Shown: positions 24,561 through 37,648 of the stretch, piece by piece
Position numbering within the stretch: the stretch's first letter is position 1
Layout of the letters: each line of letters opens with the position of its first letter
Assembly (NCBI RefSeq): GCF_949987535.1
Contig: NC_080081.1
Span: 34,078,428 to 34,142,427, forward strand
Reading direction: 5' to 3'
DNA: 64,000 nt
DNA from: Balaenoptera acutorostrata
Taxonomy: Eukaryota; Chordata; Mammalia; Artiodactyla; Balaenopteridae
Program-made: the position numbers and the translations under genes
The notes under the pieces: generated by a model
Told to the model about the DNA's origin: nothing
Databases searched by the model: none
The model's input: the letters and a program-made list of their open reading frames with translations, nothing else

Positions 24561-25840
24561 AACATGATGCAATTGCCCAGAGAGGGCAGATGGAGGTAGA
24601 AAAGGAGAAAAGCCAAGGACAGAACACCAAGGTCACCAATATTTCAGAGGCAGACAGTGCTAAGAAACAGAAGAGGTAGAGGTACCTGAGGAAAAGCTCT
24701 ATTAAAAATAAAAGAAAATAAGTAAATAAACTTTGAACTTAGAGTTACAGTGTCAACAATGTGTTAAATGTGATAAACTGTAGTCTCAAATAGGCCTTCC
24801 CTGACCCCCTTGTTGCCCCATCCTCTCATCCTTATTATTTATCTTCACAGCACTTATTGAATGTTTTATATACTTCACCCATCTATCCATCCATCCACGA
24901 GTACACTTGGGTGTATTATTTTTATAAATTTTATTATTATTATATAAACATATAAATTTTCTATTATCCTCTTGGACCACATCAGTAATGGTATTGGAGA
25001 ATGTGTTCTACCTGATAGCATAACAGATTTCTCAGGCAACCTCCTGCTCAAGAAAGGTTGGGGATTTGAGAGTCACAGAATCTAAATCTCTAACAGTCAC
25101 AGAATTTTAGAGTCCAGGCCAAGAGTTTCTTTGGCAGTATAACTCTCTCAAAAAATTGATTCCGATTAGTTCCACAAGCCAGTAACTACCTCCACAGATA
25201 TTTCTTTTTTAAGCAGTTCATAGATCTGTTTTCTTTCTCTCTTTTCTGGTTTTCTTACTTCTCTCTCAATTTGAAGGAGGCTCCTCTGAGGTTTTCCAGC
25301 TTCTGAGTGAAACTTACACCTTAACCTGATTTTTTTTCCCTGAGTCAATTTAAACTGTTCCGGGGTTAAAACAGTAGGTGCAAAGGCCCTTTCCTTGGTG
25401 TGATCTTTGTCACAAAACCAGGTTTTAATCAGGCTTTGTTGTGCAGAGACCTTCTGTTTTTGTTCTCAAATGATTCAGCAATTCTTAAAATATAAGTCTC
25501 TCAATTTTTGGAATCTCTTGAATATCTTTCATTTCTTTCCTGAAATGCACCTCTTCTAATATCATGCCAAATGCGGCCATTTACACAAAGGGCACACTTC
25601 TAAACATCTGTCCTCCAACCCTTTTCCTGATGCTGCCCGTTCATTAAACATACATGATTCTTCACAGATCATAACAAGCAACAGTTTTACCGAATATTTT
25701 GTTTCTGTAAAATATGGATTGCCATCTTTCCAAATTCCAGTGTCTGTTTCCATGCTGCCCTAGCCCGATGGCTAAGCTAATGCCACATATTTCAATTTTA
25801 TTGTTATTGGAACAGTCCACTCCTTGTGCAATTTCTATAT
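24561..25840. other. Largely unassigned; weak L2 piece at 24785-24870; minus-strand ORF-like tracts
   Basis: 'ggccttccctgacccccttg' near 24793 is an L2 3' phrase. On the minus strand, 25166-25348 and 25562-25753 are open with lysine/arginine-rich and mixed composition and lie in a tract that reads like diverged transcribed sequence, but I recognise no protein and see stops and frame changes between them. Confidence 0.35.
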
Positions 25841-26105
25841 TAGTCAGGATAAATTAAGCTACGTTGCAACAGCAAACTACCCCTAAATCTCAGCAGCATA
25901 ATCCCCCAAATTTGATTTCCGTCTTATAAAAAGTTCAGATGAGTGAGGGCCGGGGTGTCTATCTGGACACTCCGTGCAATAATTCTGACTGCCTCGACCT
26001 CGTGGCCACGCCATCTCAACACCTCATGTACAATTTCCAAAGCAAAGGAAGTACACCTCTGCTCACTGCTCTGGGGCTGCCTTGTTAATGTGAGAGTGAA
26101 GGCTA
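25841..26105. repeat. Ancient interspersed repeat fragment (family unassigned)
   Basis: Starts 'ttagtcaggataaattaagc' followed by 'aacagcaaactacccctaaa' and 'ctcagcagcataat', a block series I know from an old, widespread eutherian repeat whose name I cannot fix. The 71-codon plus-strand ORF here is incidental. Confidence 0.4.
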
Positions 26106-28190
26106 TTGTTTGTCTGGCTCAGGGCTGCAAGCCAAACTTAGAAGTTCAAGAGAATTAATGAGCCTTGGACACAACTTTGACTCATGAAGCAAGCGAATTA
26201 AGTTTTCCCCATGTCTTCCTTTAGACACAACTGACCTGATCTGTAGTTTACTTAGGTCTTGGAGGAAGTTCCTGCAAGATCAAGCAATTCCGGTCAAGGT
26301 GACTGGAAATACATCTTCGTACGAACCCCTCTCCTCCCCTGCCCCACTCCCCTTGTCTGGGACTCGTGCTCCCTGGGTTTGCAAAACTGAGAAAGTAACA
26401 GGTAAAATAGAAATGAAGACAGCATCCTAAGAAGGACTCTAAATTGCCTAAGAAAGCAGCCAAACTCCTTACCTATCATTCAGGATGCTCCTGGTCCAGT
26501 CCTATCGACTGTGAAATGCCACTTCCTCCTCAGAAATCTGATTCTTCCATTCCGAAACATTGACCATAAAGTTTTTGTTGTACCTGTTAAGGTACCAATT
26601 GTTTTTCTTACTTGGATGATAACTTTGGGGTGTGCTTATACATTAATACATTCAACAGATAGTGACTGAGAGCCAGGCTTTATACTGCAGCTAAAGCAAG
26701 AATTAAATCAAGAAGACAGAGACGCTGCCACACAGTACCGGTGGGAATGATAAACTTGGATACAGTCATTCAGCAATTAAATCCTGACACCAGAACACAA
26801 CTCAGATCGACCTCAATTTCAGAGCCACACTCTCATTTCAAAGCTCTACTCGCTCTCTCAATAAATATTTATGAATTGTTTCACTCTTACTGTGTGAGTA
26901 TAGTGAGTTATTTATTTTCTACATTTGGGTCTGTGGGAGTGTTAAAGTATTCCACACATCACATTTTAAGGTCAAGTGATGGTGAAAGAAATTGTCAGGA
27001 AAGTGCTGCTCTGAGGACATCTACAGAACTCACATGAGAGAATACATTTGAGGGAGGACAATTAAAACCATATATGTAGCTGTGTAAGAAAAAAGATTTC
27101 TCTTTTTTTGGTAAAAAATAAATTCTTCTTCCCTCCCTTCCCCCTTCTTTCCCTTTCTTCTTTCCTTCATAACCACTCTGGTTCTTTGTGTGCTGTAACC
27201 TTGATCTTTATACCTAAGTAAGCTTTCTAACTCTCAACATTATAAAGCTCACTAAAAAACAACTATGATATATTCACTTAACTAAAGGGCACAGAAACGA
27301 CACACTGACTCCATTCTTTAAAAAAAAATACAACTTGTAGAAGGTTTTTTTTATAGTGTCACAGAATTCTTCTGCAGTGTCTCACTTAATTTCTCTGGTG
27401 CTGTGATGCAAATATTAAAGCAAGATTTTAAAAATCAGCAAAAAACCTGATGAGTGAAATATCACCCAATTTGGGTACAAAGCATACTTTCTTATGCTTT
27501 TGTTATGGAGTCAGTATTTGTAGGGAATGCAAAAGTTTGTTAATGTGAAATCTGTGGAAATAGAGCCTTCCAATCTAAAAGCTAATGCAAAAAACATTTG
27601 TATCATTAGCAAATCAGCGATGTTTTTCATCTCTAGAAAATCATATGAAATAGTTCACCATTATTTTTTTAGTATTTTTTCTTAATTTTGCTTTATAATA
27701 TATATTAAGCATCCTTGATAAGATACAGAAAATAATTCCCTAAAATGTAGGGAGCCAATTTCATTAGTATATTCAGTCTGATTGTGGCTTTCTTTAGTAA
27801 AAGTTTTCACAGACTCACTAAAATATAACTTGATTTTTAAAAGTAGAAACATGGCCCAATTAATTTTACAATTAATTCATTTGTTCTACAAAGCTTTGAT
27901 TGTTTCTTCCGCCTAAAGATTTTATGTAGGACAATTAGAAAGACAAGCTCTACAGTCAAGATGGATAATTATTTTATTCACCAACTCTTCTAAATATAAA
28001 GCTGCACTAATAATAGGAAAATTTGAAATGATCATTAACATAGTTATCTATGAAACCAAACTACCCTTTGGCTGGATGACTAAAAAGTTATAAAGCATCA
28101 TGTCAGTGTCTCCTAACAATAGATCTTGATTTTGACAAAAAGTCTCATAATCACAATATTTTAATTTTCATAGAGTATGAAATTACTTGC
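26106..28190. other. 2.1 kb without a supported gene
   Basis: A weak reverse-strand L2 3' end may lie at 26640-26730. A GC-richer patch at 26300-26380 is not associated with any coding signature. The remainder is AT-rich and unassigned. Confidence 0.4.
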
Positions 28191-28254
28191 TCTAAATAAG
28201 CTAGGTATCATCGAAAATAAATTCTAAATAAGCTAGGTATCATCGAAAATAAAT
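28191..28254. repeat. Perfect 32-bp tandem duplication
   Basis: Two adjacent identical copies of a 32-bp unit beginning TCTAAATAAGCTAGGTATC (28191-28222 and 28223-28254). Confidence 0.95.
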
Positions 28255-28511
28255 TATCACCCCTGTCTACTTCTAAGGTAAACATGACCAAAATTAATAC
28301 AAGGACAGAGGAAAGTATGAAAATTGGAAGTAAAAATTTGAGAACATTGTACCTCAAGCGATATAATGCTAGAATGACAACCACATTGTCTACTCCAGAG
28401 GATGTATGCATCCATGTAGGATTTGAGTTCTACAAATTTAATTCAAGGCTCAAGATACTAAACTTGGTGAACATTAGGGATTCTAGATTTTTAGGTTGTG
28501 TGTGATTGGAT

Positions 28512-28621
28512 TCGGTTTGGTTTTGTGGCTTAAAAGTAATAATTTCCATTCAAGGAAATTGCAATGCCTTCTCCATACTATAAAGCTCTTTATGCGTATT
28601 TGTAGGATTAGAGCGGCTTTG
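28512..28621 (+). repeat. ~105-bp dispersed repeat, copy 1 (unidentified)
   Basis: Shares about 105 bp at roughly 90% identity, same orientation, with 37163-37268. Landmarks are TTTCCATTCAAGGAAATT and TTCTCCATACT. The similarity ends near 28621. I do not recognise the family. Confidence 0.8.
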
Positions 28622-28970
28622 AGGATGCAGACATGTTCTCCTGCATATGTGAGTTGCAGACAGCACCTTGGTTTATAATGCAAATTTTATGTTACGTGTG
28701 CCGCAAAATAATTTTTAGTGCATACCGTCAAATTTCCTTTATACATTTGTTAGATTACATAAATCTATTGTACATTTGCACACGACATGGGATTTACATT
28801 TGATTCACTCACTTTCACGTTGCACATATAAATCTAACAATAAACTTATGGTCTTCTTCAGCTTTAATCAGCAAAGAATAAATCATCTGGATAACAATCT
28901 TATAAGAATATAAAAAGGTCTTAGGAAGAAAGCGGAAGTAATGTTCATTTAAGATTTTATTCCAAAAGAA

Positions 28971-30355
<1,385 letters not shown>

Positions 30356-31259
30356 AAGAATAGCATAAAATAGATTCTGTGGACAACTTTGCATATAAAT
30401 ATAAGGGTCTGGAGCCTCAAAGAAATCAAATTCATTGTTAATTTTTCAAAGATGAAAAACAAAACAAAGTGGCACATTACTTAAATGGGCCACTAATGAT
30501 AAATAATGAAACAGTTAATTTTCTCTAGTGAGCAGTGACAACAAATCTTGAAAAGTAAACATTTAGTTTCATGTTGATTAAAAAAATAACAAGGTTTGAT
30601 TTCAGTATTTTAATGAGACTGAACTAATTTTGTCTTAGCCTATCAAATAGTGATTCTAAAATTTTTCTGAAGTGTCTGAGATTTGTAAGCTTTGGTTTAC
30701 TTGGTGTAAATTTATTGGCTGGATATTTAATTATTGTACATTAATTTGCTCATTCAGACAATATAATATTTGAGTTTTTTAGGGTAAATTAGTCTCCAAA
30801 CATGTATTGAGTGCCTACCCACTACAGTGTGTTAGGTGACACAGGAGTTTATTGAGAAAAACCCTTTTTCCTAATTCTCCTCCCAAAGCAATAGATACTC
30901 AAGGTACACTTTTTAAAACAAAATCTAGGAAATGCATAATTGTTCTCAATCCATCTATAGCCAGCCATTTCCAATCTGCTTCTCATTCTGTGCTCTGAAG
31001 TCCATGGGATTACTTCTAGTTTGCTCTTCCAAGTTTCTCTGCTCCATCAATACTGATTCAGTATGTGCTGCTCAGACTATTTTGTGGCTCTATTATTTAC
31101 TCCAATAGCTTCTGCTCAAGTGCCAAGAAGAGAAGATGTTAAAAATGACATAACACTAGTATCAGGGGAAAAAATCCCAGCTATTCTGTCCATGTGGTAG
31201 AGACAGAACAATACAGGATAAATATTTTTAGTTTTTTCATGTGATGGGATTTGGTTAGG
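30356..31259. other. No recognised feature
   Basis: AT-rich. A short reverse L2-like 3' phrase near 30795-30850 ('catgtattgagtgcctaccc'). Otherwise unassigned. Confidence 0.4.
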
Positions 31260-31900
31260 TTTTTTTTTTTTTCCCACACACACACACTGTATTTTATTTT
31301 TACAAGAGATAAATAGACTGACACCAAGCATTGTACATGGATGACCACAACAAAAGCAACAATGATTGCAATTACCAAACATGAAACACACTCATACTAT
31401 GTCATAATATTGACATTCAGTCCAGTAATCCTCCACTGTAACAGCTCCTTTACTTTGCAGTGAAAATTGATTTGTATATTCTTTGCCTCTGAGTCCTTGT
31501 GGGATTTTTTTTTTTTAATTCAGACAGAAAGTCACAAAAATTATACTCATCCTCATCAGTTCACTCAGTCCCATGTGATTAATTTTTTTTTTCATCTTGA
31601 TCTTTTGTTAGCACTTTTATGAGTTCATCAGTTTTTCATTAGAGTTCTGAAAATGCTTATTCATTCAGTTCAGCAGTACAGTCAGTTACCAGAAACCTGT
31701 ACTTGTCAGAGTCTTTTCCATGAATTTCTTGAAGATGAAACCCTTTTATAGGAACATATTTGCAAAATCATCAGAGTACACCCAGAACTGTCTGTAAATG
31801 ACAAAAGACTTAAAAATGACCATGGTTAAAGATTTGATGAAAGTTCATAATAATGCAGTTGACAAGAAAATTAGTTATTTCTGAGATATACATTTTAAAG
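31260..31900 (-). pseudogene. Probable retrocopy of an mRNA 3' UTR (gene not identified)
   Basis: The plus strand begins with a run of about 13 T (31260-31272). TTTATT at 31293-31298 then represents a minus-strand AATAAA polyadenylation signal about 20 bp before the poly-A. That spacing is what a retrotransposed mRNA end shows. The sequence further right reads like an AU-rich 3' UTR on the minus strand with no long frame. I cannot name the parent gene. The right boundary is uncertain. A CA tract sits between signal and tail. Confidence 0.5.
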
Positions 31901-31940
31901 TAATAACTAGGATTATTACTTATAACATTATACCAGAACA

Positions 31941-32088
31941 TATAAGATTTTTAGAAGTTTCCTGTAATGTCTGAAACATTTATATTAACATATTTCCATA
32001 CATATTTCCATACAAATACAAATATAAGATTTTTAGAAATTTCATGTAATGTCTGAAACATTTATATTAACATATTTCCATACAAATA
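31941..32088. repeat. Imperfect tandem duplication, period 82 bp
   Basis: The segment TATAAGATTTTTAGAA … ATATTTCCATAC at 31941 recurs at 32023-32088 with a few substitutions. A 12-bp sub-unit (ATATTTCCATAC) is itself doubled at the junction. Confidence 0.9.
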
Positions 32089-32318
32089 ACCCAATGAAAG
32101 TTTAGTATTAGTTGTTTTGTTTGTTTTTTTATACTGCAGGTTCTTATTAGGCATCAGTTTTATACACATCAGTGTATACATGTCAATCCCAATCGCCCAA
32201 TTCAGCACACCACCATCCCCACCTCACCGCAGTTTTCCCCCCTTGGTGTCCATATGTCCATTCTCTACATCTGTGTCTCAACTTCTGCCCTGCAAACTGG
32301 CTCATCTGTACCATTTTT

Positions 32319-35300
32319 CTAGGTTCCACATACATGCATTAATATACGATATTTGTTTTTCTCTTTCTGACTTACTTCACTCTGTATGACAGTCTCTAGA
32401 TCCATCCACGTCTCAACAAATGACTCAATTTCGTTCCTTTTTATGGCTGAGTAATATTCCATTGTATATATGTACCACAACTTCTTTATCCATTCGTCTG
32501 TTGATGGGCATTTAGGTTGCTTCCATGACCTGGCTATTGTAAATAGTGCTGCAATGAACATTCGGGTGCATGTGTCTTTTTGAATTACGGTTTTCTCTGG
32601 GTATATGCCCAGTAGTGGGATTGCTGGGTCATATGGTAATTCTATTTTTAGTTTTTTAAGGAACCTCCATATTGTTCTCCATAGTGGCTGTATCAATTTA
32701 CATTCCCACCAACAGTGCAAGAGGGTTCCCTTTTCTCCACACCCTCTCCAGCATTTGTTGTTTGTAGATTTTCTGATGATGCCCATTCTAACAGGAGTGG
32801 GGTGATACCTCATTGTAGTTTTGATTTGCATTTCTCTAATAATTAGTGATGTTGAGCATCTTTTCATGTGCTTCGTGGCCGTCTGTAGGTCTTCTTTGGA
32901 GAAATGTCTATTTAGGTCTTCTGCCCATTTTTGGATTGGGGTGTTTGTTTCATTGATATTGAGCTGAATGAGCTGTTTATATATTTTGGAGATTAATCCT
33001 TTGTCTGTTGATTCATTTGCAAATATTTTCTCCCATTCTGAGGGTTGTCTTTTCGTCTTGTTTATGGTTTCCTTTGCTGTGCAAAAGCTTTGAAGTTTCA
33101 TTAGGTCCCACTTGTTTATTTTTGTTTTGATTTCCATTACTCTAGGAGGTGGATCGAAAAAGATCTTGCTGTGATTTATGTCAAAGAGTGTTCTTCCTAT
33201 GTTTTCCTCTAAGAGTTTTATAGTGTCCAGTCTTACATTTAGGTCTCTAATCCATTTTGAGTTTATTTTTGTGTATGGTGTTAAGGAGTATTCTAATTTC
33301 ATTCTTTTACATGTAGCTGTCCAGTTTTCCCAGCACCACTTATTGAAGAGACTGTCTTTTCTCCATTGTATATCTTTGCCTCCTTTGTCATAGATTAGTT
33401 GACCATAGGTGCGTGGGTTAATCTCTGGGCTTTCTATCTTGTTCCATTGATCTATGTTTCTGTTTTTGTGCCAGTACCATATTGTCTTGATTACTGTAGC
33501 TTTGTAGTATAGTCTGAAGTCAGGGAGTCTGATTCCTCCAGCTCCATTTTTTTGCCTCAAGACTGCTTTGGCTATTCGGGGTCTTTTGTGTCTCCATACA
33601 AATTTTAAGATGATTTGTTCTAGCTCCGTAAAAAATGCCATTGGTAATTTGATAGGGATTGCATTGAATCTGTAGATTGCTTTGGGTAGTATACTCATTT
33701 TCACAATGTTGATTCTTCCAATCCAAGAACATGGTATATCTCTCCATCTGTTGGTATCATCTTTAATTTCTTTCATCAGTGTCTTATAGTTTTCTGCATA
33801 CAGGTCTTTTGTCTCCCTAGGTAGGTTTATTCCTAGGTATTTTATTCTTTTTGTTGCAATGGTAAATGGGAGTGTTTCCATAATTTCTCTTTCAGATATT
33901 TCATCATTAGTGTATAGGAATGCAAGAGATTTCTGTGTATTAATTTTGTAACCTGCAACTTTACCATATTCATTAATTAGCTCTAGCAGTTTTCTGGTGG
34001 CAGTTTTAGGATTCTCTATGTATAGTATCATGTCATCCGCAAACAGTGACAGTTTTACTTCTTCTTTTCCAATTTGTATTCCTTTTATTTCTTTTTCTTC
34101 TCTGATTGCCGTGGCTAGGACTTCCAGAACTATGTTGAATAATAGTGGTGAGAGTGGACATCCTTGTCTCGTTCCTGATCTTAGAGGAAATGCTTTCAGT
34201 TTTTCACCATTGAGAATGATGTTTGCTGTGGGTTTGTCATATATGACCTTTATTATGTTGAGGTAGGTTCCCTCTATGCCCACTTTCTGGAGAGTTTTTA
34301 TCATAAATGGGTGTTGAATTTTGTCAAAAGCTTTTTCTGCATCTATTGAGATGATCATATGGTTTTTATTCTTCAATTTGTTAATATGGTGTATCACATT
34401 GATTGATTTGTGTATATTGAAGAATCCTTGCATCCCTGGGATAAATCCCACTTGATCGTGGTGTATGATCCTTTTAATGTGTTGTTGGATTCTGTTTGCT
34501 AGTACTTTGTTGAGGATTTTTGCATCTATATTCATCAGTGATACTGGTCTGTAATTTTCTTTTTTTGTAGTGTCTTTGTCTGGTTTTGGTATCAGGGTGA
34601 TGGTGGCCTCATAGAATGAGTTTGGGAGAGTTCCTTCCTCTGCAATTTTTTGGAAGAGTTTGAGAAGGATGGGTGTTAGCTCTTCTCTAAATGTTTGATA
34701 GAATTCACCTGTGAAGCCATCTGGTCCTGGACTTTTGTTTGTTGGAAGATTTTTAATCAGAGTTTCAATTTCATTACTTGTGATTGGTCTGTTCATATTT
34801 TCTGTTTCTTCCTGATTCAGTCTTGGAAGGTTATACCTTTCTAAGAATTTGTCCATTTCTTCCAGGTTGTCCATTTTATTGGCATAAAGTTGCTTGTAGT
34901 AGTCTCTTAGGGTGTTTTGTATTTCTGCGGTGTCTGTTGTAACTTCTCCTTTTTCGTTTCTGATTTTATTGATTTGAGTCCTCTCCCTCTTTTTCTTGAT
35001 GAGTCTGGCTAATGGCTTATCAATTTTGTTTATCTTCTCAAAGAACCAACTTTTAGTTTTATTGATCTTTGCTATTGTTTTCTTTGTTTCTATTTCATTT
35101 ATTTCTGCTCTGATCTTTATGATTTCTTTCCTTCTGCTAACTTTGGGTTTTGTTTGTTCTTCTTTCTCTAGTTTCTTTAGGTGTAAGGTTAGATTGTTTA
35201 CTTGAGATTTTTCTTGTTTCTTTAGGTAGGCTTGTATAGCTATAAACTTCCCTCTTAGAACTGCTTTTGCTGCATCCCATAGGTTTTGGGTCGTCGTGTT

Positions 35301-36137
35301 TTCATTGTCATTTGTCTCTAGGTATTTTTTTATTTCCTGTTTGATTTCTTCAGTGATCTCTTGGTTATTTAGTAATGTATTGTTTAGCCTCCATGTGTTT
35401 GTCTTTTTTACGTTTTTTTCCCTGTAATTCATTTCTAATCTCATAGCGTTGTGGTCAGAAAAGATGCTTGATATGATTTCAATTTTCTTAAATTTACTGA
35501 GGCTTGATTTGTGACCCAAGATGTGATCTATCCTGGAGAATGTTCCGTGCGCACTTGAGAAGAACGTGTAATCTGCCGTTTTTGGATGGAATGTCCTATA
35601 TATATCAATTAAATCTATCTGGTCTATTGTGTCATTTAAAGCTTCTGTTTCCTTATTTATTTTCATTTTGGATGATCTGTCCATTGGTGTAAGTGAGGTG
35701 TTAAAGTCCCCCACTATTATTGTGTTACTGTCGATTTCCTCTTTTATAGCTGTTAGCAGTTGCCTTATGTATTGAGGTGCTCCTATGTTGGGTGCATATA
35801 TATTTATAATTGTTATATCTTCTTCTTGGATTGATCCCTGGATCATTATGTAGTGTCCTTCCTTGTCTCTTGTAACATTCTTTATTTTAAAGTCTATTTT
35901 ATCTGATATGAGTATAGCTACTCCAGCTTTCTTTTGATTTCCATTTGCATGGAATATCTTTTTCCATCCCCTCACTTTCAGTCTGTATGTGTCCCTAGGT
36001 CTGAAGTGGGTCTCTTGTAGACAGCATATATATGGGTCTTGTTTTTGTATCCATTCAGCCAGTCTATGTCTTTTGGTTGGGGCATTTAATCCATTCACGT
36101 TTAAGGTAATTATCGATATGTATGTTCCTATGACCAT
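32319..36137 (-). CDS. L1 ORF2 protein: endonuclease-reverse transcriptase, uninterrupted
   Basis: 1272 codons without a stop, close to the ~1275 residues of human L1 ORF2. In L1 biology this protein nicks target DNA and primes reverse transcription from the nick, acting in cis on its own RNA. The N-terminal apurinic-type endonuclease (about residues 1-235) keeps the LNVNGLN asparagine (near 13-15), QETH glutamate (near 42), YAPN, GDFNTSL aspartate (near 144), the RIDHILGH block and the SDHN pair. The reverse transcriptase (about 440-770) keeps [14 protein letters not shown] and the FADDMILY catalytic aspartates (near 700). A C-terminal cysteine-rich segment [18 protein letters not shown] is present. 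The start is the ATG at 36135-36137, where copy A has ATA. Stop at 32319. Activity is not shown by sequence, and the same element lacks an intact ORF1 and most of its 5' UTR. Confidence 0.95.
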   Translation of the reverse strand: MVIGTYISIITLNVNGLNAPTKRHRLAEWIQKQDPYICCLQETHFRPRDTYRLKVRGWKKIFHANGNQKKAGVAILISDKIDFKIKNVTRDKEGHYIMIQGSIQEEDITIINIYAPNIGAPQYIRQLLTAIKEEIDSNTIIVGDFNTSLTPMDRSSKMKINKETEALNDTIDQIDLIDIYRTFHPKTADYTFFSSAHGTFSRIDHILGHKSSLSKFKKIEIISSIFSDHNAMRLEMNYREKNVKKTNTWRLNNTLLNNQEITEEIKQEIKKYLETNDNENTTTQNLWDAAKAVLRGKFIAIQAYLKKQEKSQVNNLTLHLKKLEKEEQTKPKVSRRKEIIKIRAEINEIETKKTIAKINKTKSWFFEKINKIDKPLARLIKKKRERTQINKIRNEKGEVTTDTAEIQNTLRDYYKQLYANKMDNLEEMDKFLERYNLPRLNQEETENMNRPITSNEIETLIKNLPTNKSPGPDGFTGEFYQTFREELTPILLKLFQKIAEEGTLPNSFYEATITLIPKPDKDTTKKENYRPVSLMNIDAKILNKVLANRIQQHIKRIIHHDQVGFIPGMQGFFNIHKSINVIHHINKLKNKNHMIISIDAEKAFDKIQHPFMIKTLQKVGIEGTYLNIIKVIYDKPTANIILNGEKLKAFPLRSGTRQGCPLSPLLFNIVLEVLATAIREEKEIKGIQIGKEEVKLSLFADDMILYIENPKTATRKLLELINEYGKVAGYKINTQKSLAFLYTNDEISEREIMETLPFTIATKRIKYLGINLPRETKDLYAENYKTLMKEIKDDTNRWRDIPCSWIGRINIVKMSILPKAIYRFNAIPIKLPMAFFTELEQIILKFVWRHKRPRIAKAVLRQKNGAGGIRLPDFRLYYKATVIKTIWYWHKNRNIDQWNKIESPEINPRTYGQLIYDKGGKDIQWRKDSLFNKWCWENWTATCKRMKLEYSLTPYTKINSKWIRDLNVRLDTIKLLEENIGRTLFDINHSKIFFDPPPRVMEIKTKINKWDLMKLQSFCTAKETINKTKRQPSEWEKIFANESTDKGLISKIYKQLIQLNINETNTPIQKWAEDLNRHFSKEDLQTATKHMKRCSTSLIIREMQIKTTMRYHPTPVRMGIIRKSTNNKCWRGCGEKGTLLHCWWECKLIQPLWRTIWRFLKKLKIELPYDPAIPLLGIYPEKTVIQKDTCTRMFIAALFTIARSWKQPKCPSTDEWIKKLWYIYTMEYYSAIKRNEIESFVETWMDLETVIQSEVSQKEKNKYRILMHVCGT

Positions 36138-36195
36138 TTTCTTAATTGTTTTGGGTTTGTTTTTGTAGGTCCTTTTCTTCTCTTGTGTTTCCCAC

Positions 36196-37097
36196 TTAGA
36201 GAAGTTCCTTTAGCATTTGTTGTAGAGCTGGTTTGGTGGTGCTGAATTCTCTTAGCTTTTGCTTGTCTGTAAAGCTTTTGATTTCTCCATCAAATCTAAA
36301 TGAGATCCTTGCTGGGTAGAGTAATCTTGGTTGTAGGTTCTTCCCTTTCATCACTTTAAGTATATCATGCCACTCCCTTCTGGCTTGCAGAGTTTCTGCT
36401 GAGAAATCAGCTGTTAACCTTATGGGAGTTCCCTTGTATGTTATTTGTCGTTTTTCCCTTGCTGCTTTCAGTAATTTTTCTTTGTCTTTAATTTTTGCCA
36501 CTTTGATTACTATGTGTCTCGGCGTGTTTCTCCTTGGGTTTATTCTGTATGGGACTCTCTGCGCTTCCTGGACTCGGGTGGCTACTTCCTTTCCCATGTT
36601 AGGGAAGTTTTCGACTATAATCTCTTCAAATATTTTCTCTGGTCCTTTCTCTCTCTCTTCTCCTTCTGGGACCCCTATAATGCGAATGTTGTTGCGTTTA
36701 ATGTTGTCCCAGAGGTCTCTTAGGCTGTCTTCATTTCTTTTCATTCTTTTTTCTTTAGTCTCTTCCGCAGCAGTGAATTCCACCATTCTGTCTTCCAGGT
36801 CACTTATCCGTTCTTCTGCCTCAGTTATTCTGCTACTGATTCCTTCTAGTGTAGTTTTCATTTCAGTTATTGTATTGGTCATCTCTGTTTGTTCTTTAAT
36901 TCTTCTAGGTCTTTGTTAATCATTTCTTGCATCTTCTCAATCTTTGCCTCCATTCTTATTCCGAGGTCCTGGATCATCTTCAGTGTCATTATTCTGAATT
37001 CTTTTTCTGGAAGGTTGCCTATCTCCACTTCATTTAGTTGTTTTTCTGGGGTTTTTTCTTGTTCCTTCATCTGGTACATAGCCCTCTGCCTTTTCAT
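36196..37097 (-). pseudogene. L1 copy B ORF1 (RNA chaperone), broken by one frameshift
   Basis: The start codon at 37095-37097 opens MKRQRAMYQMKEQ, and the frame runs 72 codons through the N-terminal region into the coiled coil, stopping at 36879 after …LEELKNKQR. The remainder (36196-36882) is open in another frame for 228 codons: rest of the coiled coil, the RRM (RIIGVPEGEEREKG, NIKRNN block) and the basic C-terminal domain up to LKELL. Comparing the junction with copy A, which reads through it, shows copy B is 4 nt shorter near 36885-36895. That small deletion accounts for the break. No other stop is seen, so ORF1 is one lesion away from open. As it stands it cannot give a full chaperone. 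Confidence 0.92.
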
Positions 37098-37162
37098 CTT
37101 CTCTGTCTTTCTGTAACTGTGGTTTTTGGTCCACAGGCTGCAGGATTGTAGTTTTTCTTTTT

Positions 37163-37268
37163 GGTTAGGTTTTGTGGTTTAAAATTAATAATTTCCATTC
37201 AAGGAAATTCCAATGCTTTCTCCATACTGTAAAGCTCATTATGTGTAGTTGTAAGATTAGAGTGGTGT
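37163..37268 (+). repeat. ~105-bp dispersed repeat, copy 2, abutting L1 copy B
   Basis: Matches 28512-28621 in the same orientation (TTTCCATTCAAGGAAATT, TTCTCCATACT, AGATTAGAG). It starts exactly where L1 copy B similarity to copy A stops and ends near 37268. Confidence 0.8.
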
Positions 37269-37648
37269 TTTCCCCACTTCAGAGAGATGCTGTTAAAGCA
37301 GAAATTAAAGATATGGAAAAGACGGCACACATCAGAAAAAAGGAGGAAGAGGACCCAGTGACTTAAGTTATATTTTACATTTAAAAGAAAAGGAATTGGT
37401 GATGTCACACAGCAACGATAGCAAAAGCAGCCAAAGTTGGAGAGAAAACAGAGCCATCAAGTTGAGAGAACTGTGCTGACATACACATGCTGGAGGCATG
37501 AGGGACTCGGTGTGGCTCAAGGGCTAGGGTTTTGATTGCAAATGATACATTTTCAGGGACTTCCTAAAATGTTGAAAAGATTTTGCGGATGGCCCAAAAT
37601 AATGTTTTATTACAATTATTATGACCCTATGTTTACTCCAAGGTTATG
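37269..37648. other. Unassigned interval with a short plus-strand open frame
   Basis: 37172-37366 is open on the plus strand and ends with a charged segment (RDAVKAEIKDMEKTAHIRKK), but its first half is the dispersed repeat. I do not recognise a protein and there is no gene context. Confidence 0.3.

Larger units (their letters stand above)
32113..37163 (-). mobile_element. LINE-1 retrotransposon, copy B (young, near complete coding region)
   Basis: Runs on the minus strand from about 65 bp of 5' UTR (37098-37163), through ORF1 (36196-37097) and ORF2 (32319-36137), to a 3' UTR of about 200 bp and a T-rich (poly-A) end at 32113-32130. The inter-ORF gap is 58 bp. ORF2 is fully open. ORF1 has a single frameshift. 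Copy A continues at least 200 bp further into the 5' UTR, so this copy is 5'-truncated and lacks most of the internal promoter. No convincing target duplication was found on comparing the flanks. Low divergence of ORF2 suggests a fairly recent insertion. Confidence 0.95.

Noticed and set aside
32100..37180. Target-site duplication for L1 copy B
   Set aside because: Flanks at the T-rich end and at 37163 share only low-complexity T/G-rich similarity. I could not support a duplication.
37172..37366. Short plus-strand protein with a charged C-terminus
   Set aside because: Its first half is the 105-bp dispersed repeat, there is no gene context, and I recognise no family.
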